Origin: Lolium rigidum
Lineage: Eukaryota; Streptophyta; Magnoliopsida; Poales; Poaceae
Assembly: GCF_022539505.1 (NCBI RefSeq)
Contig: NC_061509.1
Location: 210,638,254 to 210,702,253, forward strand
Direction: 5' to 3'
Length of the DNA: 64,000 nt
How positions within the stretch are numbered: position 1 is the first letter of the stretch; each line of letters begins with the position of its first letter. Position numbers and translations under genes: made by a program. The notes below the pieces were generated by a model. The model saw nothing but the letters and a program-made list of their open reading frames with translations, did no database searches and was not told where the DNA came from. Below are positions 60,895-64,000 of this stretch, piece after piece.

Positions 60895-61338
60895 TCACTC
60901 ATCGATCATGGCAAGTGCTAGAGCATGTTGTCGGCACATCTTCACCATCTCAGTCATGTTGTAGTCAAATATAGTCACCTTGAATACGTCACCCCAGAGC
61001 ACCTTAATGGTAATGAATTAGTCGATCTTGATGTCGTGTGCAATGGAAAATCTACGCCATTGATCCATGAAAGTTGCGCCATTCACTCCCTTGAGATTCA
61101 CCATCCAGGAGCAGCCATTGTTCATCTTTAGGATTATTGTCCCTCGAACGGTGATGAGGTAAGGACGAAAGCCTGGTGGAATTGGATGCATTTCCAACCC
61201 CGGCGCTAGTATGACCTTAGCGAAGTGGGTCGGACCATGATCAGCATGGAAGTGCATGATCTCGGGAGGCCATCACCTTGGCCTCTTGGCAGATCTACCT
61301 TCTCCATCATCCTTGAAGTATCCCTCGCTCAAGTCGTG
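60895..61338 (-). pseudogene. B3 DNA-binding domain gene fragment
   Basis: Minus-strand frame 61257-61018 reads HFAKVILAPGLEMHPIPPGF, then LKMNNGCSWMVNL and ATFMDQWRRFSIAHDI. After a stop it continues as FITIKVLWGDVFKVTIFDYN and ends ALALAMIDE before a stop at 60895. This follows the plant B3 fold (FxKVxL...IPPxF...W.V.L...F..GW..F...). A second stop lies upstream (about 61275). B3/REM proteins are nuclear transcription factors. The fragment is bounded on the left by the Gypsy-like element and on the right by an LTR-like start at 61339. No promoter or other exons are visible. Inactive relic. Confidence 0.65.
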
Positions 61339-64000
61339 TGTAATGTCCCAGGTTTAGAGGCGGTCGAGGGGTAGATTTTAGAAAGGGATGTGCATTGCAT
61401 TGTAAATTCCGGGGAAATTTCACGCTTTTAAAACAAAACTGCATCTAAGAGGGACAAGTTTCTCTCTCGACATCCTACAGGGTTAGGGTTTCGAGAGTGC
61501 GATGAACTTGTTCCTACTTATCTAGATTAGGGTTTTGAGAAGAGATAGGTGATATTTCATTGAAATCATAAGTTGCATGATTGAATTACAAGTTAAGTTG
61601 TTTGAATTAATTCAAACCAAATTTGAATTTGAATTTCAAATTCAAACATCAAATGGTTATCACATAATTCAAACTTGAGATAATTTAACAAACAATTATC
61701 ATTAAGCAAGAATATAAGTAATACAACAATTACATAAAGTTCATTAAGGAAAACTTCAGCTTTATTGATAACCACACACATAATACAATGTCATTACAAT
61801 ATCCAGAATAGATAAATGAATTTACAACACATTACAAGAATTGATGAAATAGAAAATGAAAAAGGAAAATTACAAGTTATTTTAATGTCCTAAACTACAT
61901 TGTTGATCATCATGTAATTCTTGCTCAAGAAGATCTTGATCTTCATCTTGATCAGCACTTGGTCCCTGCACACACACACAAAAAAACCAAACAAGGATTA
62001 AGCCAAGTGGCAAAGCCACTTGGCAGGTTAAAAGAAAATTGGAATTGAGCAGATATGGATCAGCTCTTCCAAGCTGATCATCTCACCACTAGAACCAAGC
62101 CAAGTACAAGGCACTTGACACACACACACAGCCAACCTGCTCACCAGGCAGTGTGCATGTGTAACAACACACAAGGCCAGAGTGAGTCACCACAAACTGC
62201 AGGCCAAGCTGTCGACCAACAGAGCAAAGCCAGGAGCATATAAAACCTTGCCACAGTAAACCCTAGATCATTCCATCGACAGCAGCCTCACAGAGTAAGT
62301 CACAAGAACACAAGAACACAAGAATAGCTTGAACAACTACTGCTGTTCAACACATTTTCACCACCACAGCAAATAACCAAGAAGCATCAAGCTCACAAGG
62401 AGGAGCAGGGCAAGCTAAACAAACCACCAGAAGCAAAACCTCTACATCAACTGAAATTCTTGGAGCTGGAGTGAGGTATACCAATCATCATGAACAAACC
62501 AGATGGTTTTGTTCATAAATAAGCATATGCACCAATCACACAGAAGCAAAAAGGGTATGAAACCCTGGATGTATCATCACTTGGTTGCTAAACCAATTGG
62601 TGCTAGCAAATACAACTAAGGCTAGAAGGAAATCAAACCAGGGAACACTGGTTGTGACAACACAGTGTCACAACCAGAGAAATCCAGCATGGATTTAATC
62701 CTATGTAGCCATCCAGATTCACCAAGCACCTAATAGTCTAGCTAAACCATCAGACCGATAGGCAACATGTGCCTATCTTGTTTATCAACACCAAAGTCAC
62801 TGGTAATTCACCAAGTGATTAGCCAGTGAGCACCTATTCATCAAAGAAAGCCAACACTGGTGGGAGCCACCCTAACAGCAAGGACTTACTATCAGGGTTA
62901 CCTCAACCACACAACCAATCCAAACAGTTAAGCCTTACACATGCATCATCACCCAAGTGGGTTCAGAGTGGGCTAGGGTCCCCAACAATTGTTGGCATCC
63001 CTCTAGCCCAAGCAAATCAATTGATATGATCATCACCGTGTCACAGATTCACATCATTTATCCAAATAACAAGGCAAATTAAGCGGATAAATGAAACAGA
63101 TAAGCTACCGATGCACGGGGTCTTGCGGATGATCCAAAGGATCATTGCACACGATCATCGATGCTTGGACAAGCACCGACACACCCGGACTAAGTCCGTA
63201 GGAAGCACAAATAGCACTGAATGAGTACCAGTGAGTCACAGAGAGGGGCAACCACTAATTCACAAACAAGAAATGATCATATGATCATCAGGGCTTGCTA
63301 TAGCATGCCAATACATGTTAGAGCATCACTGAGCAGCAGAGCATGAACCAGATAATTAAATAGCCACATATAATCAACAGTTGCTTCACAGATAATCAAA
63401 TGGATGATTTATAATTGTATCCAGAAGCACATCAACTACATGATGTACCACTGGATCAAGCTAGACAAGGATGGCACACACACATAATCAAGCCATAACA
63501 ATAATCAGAGCCATTAAACAAGTAAAGCACTTAGTGCTCATCACTGAATCATACAATTAAGCCAACAGCAATGCTCAGATGAGCATACTCATGAATTTGA
63601 GCACAAGAACTAGCCACAGAAGCTCAGGCACTTGCAAATTTGCAAGAATTGCATACTACAATTAAGCCATTGAAGCATATATGAATACACATGAGTGTCA
63701 GGCAAGCATAGAAACAAGTACAGAGGCACAGGGAAGAATTCTAACAAGTAAAGCAAGCTTTCACAGGCACATAGCTTAGCAATCTTGCACAGCAGCACAA
63801 GCAGCACATCAGCATAAGCAGCACAGCAGCACACGCAGCACAGCAGCAGCGCAGCAGCAGTAAGCACGGCCACAGAGCAGCATGAGCACGGCTATCCTCT
63901 CCACGAGGAGGAGAAGCTGTGACCAGAACTAAGGGAGGAGGAAGAAGAACAAGCACACGAGAGAGGGAGAGATGGCGAACGTACCCGGGGGTCGAGCAGG
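61339..64000. mobile_element. Long LTR-like sequence, continues beyond window
   Basis: Begins TGTAATGTCCCAGG, a start type seen in chromovirus-like LTRs (compare TGTCACATCCCGG of the level-4 element), with AT-rich sequence, then CA-rich sequence. ATATAAAACC at about 62239-62248 on the plus strand could be a TATA box; AATAAAG on the minus strand near 61760 would suit the opposite orientation, so strand is left open. Short CA, CACAAGAA and AGCAGCAC runs occur (for example 62121-62130, 62305-62322, 63790-63865). Frames here are short and unsupported. The second LTR, target duplication and interior are outside the window. Confidence 0.45.

Noticed and set aside
63780..63870. AGCAGCAC-type runs considered as a coding repeat or CRISPR-like array
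   Set aside because: Irregular short trinucleotide-rich DNA without spacer structure or open frame; this is plant nuclear DNA.

Overview
The window looks like repeat-rich nuclear DNA from a large-genome pooid grass (wheat/barley/rye or oat/ryegrass alliance). The evidence is BARE/Angela-type Copia LTRs (TGTTGGAGATATGCCC start), several Gypsy-like LTR families starting TGATACGTCTC or TGATGCATGT, grass-type Helitrons and grass-type LINE/SINE tails. The genus cannot be fixed by eye. I found no intact host gene. The only long open frame I take seriously (31114-31878) lies inside a retrotransposon. Three gene-like pieces are decayed or captured: a zinc-finger gene in a Mutator-like element, a B3-domain fragment, and a GC-rich segment in a Helitron.

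Layout, left to right. 1-21592 is a tandem Copia array on the minus strand, LTR-internal-LTR-internal-LTR (LTRs 1-1747, 6774-8529, 19839-21592). The right internal copy is split by a complete non-autonomous LTR retrotransposon at 10116-16691 (TSD gctat). 21593-25589 is an older Gypsy-like relic with a 4-unit minisatellite and a solo LTR (22612-24173, TSD atggc). 25590-60866 is one Gypsy-like element on the minus strand whose parts are separated by about 28 kb of later insertions. 60895-61338 is a decayed B3-domain gene fragment. 61339-64000 is a long LTR-like sequence leaving the window.

The stack at 25590-60866 is the main content. Level 1 is a gag/protease-only Gypsy-like element. Level 2 comprises a non-autonomous LTR element 29526-52648 (TSD aagat), a Mutator-like element 54005-58999 (9-bp TSD tataaaaag, about 92-bp TIRs, captured gene) and a SINE 59567-59708. 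Level 3 is a solo LTR (33080-33550 plus 48688-49806, TSD gtttg). Level 4 is a chromovirus-like element with very long LTRs, 33551-48687 (TSD aggag). Level 5 is two Helitrons in its right LTR (41089-43001 minus, 43335-47326 plus), both inserted exactly between A and T. Level 6 is a short LINE in the second Helitron, followed by a 1762-bp tandem duplication. Junctions at levels 2-6 were read against an uninterrupted copy or conserved interior of the target, or by matching target-site duplications.

Functionally the window is a graveyard of mobile DNA. Most elements are non-autonomous and would need partners elsewhere in the genome. Three elements share cis-modules (a MAIKKA/GGGAG..AACCC block, a conserved 3' non-coding block, AAGCTTGGGGATGC-type polypurine tracts), and two of them carry a tRNA-Asp-type primer site, so they may form a cross-mobilised group.
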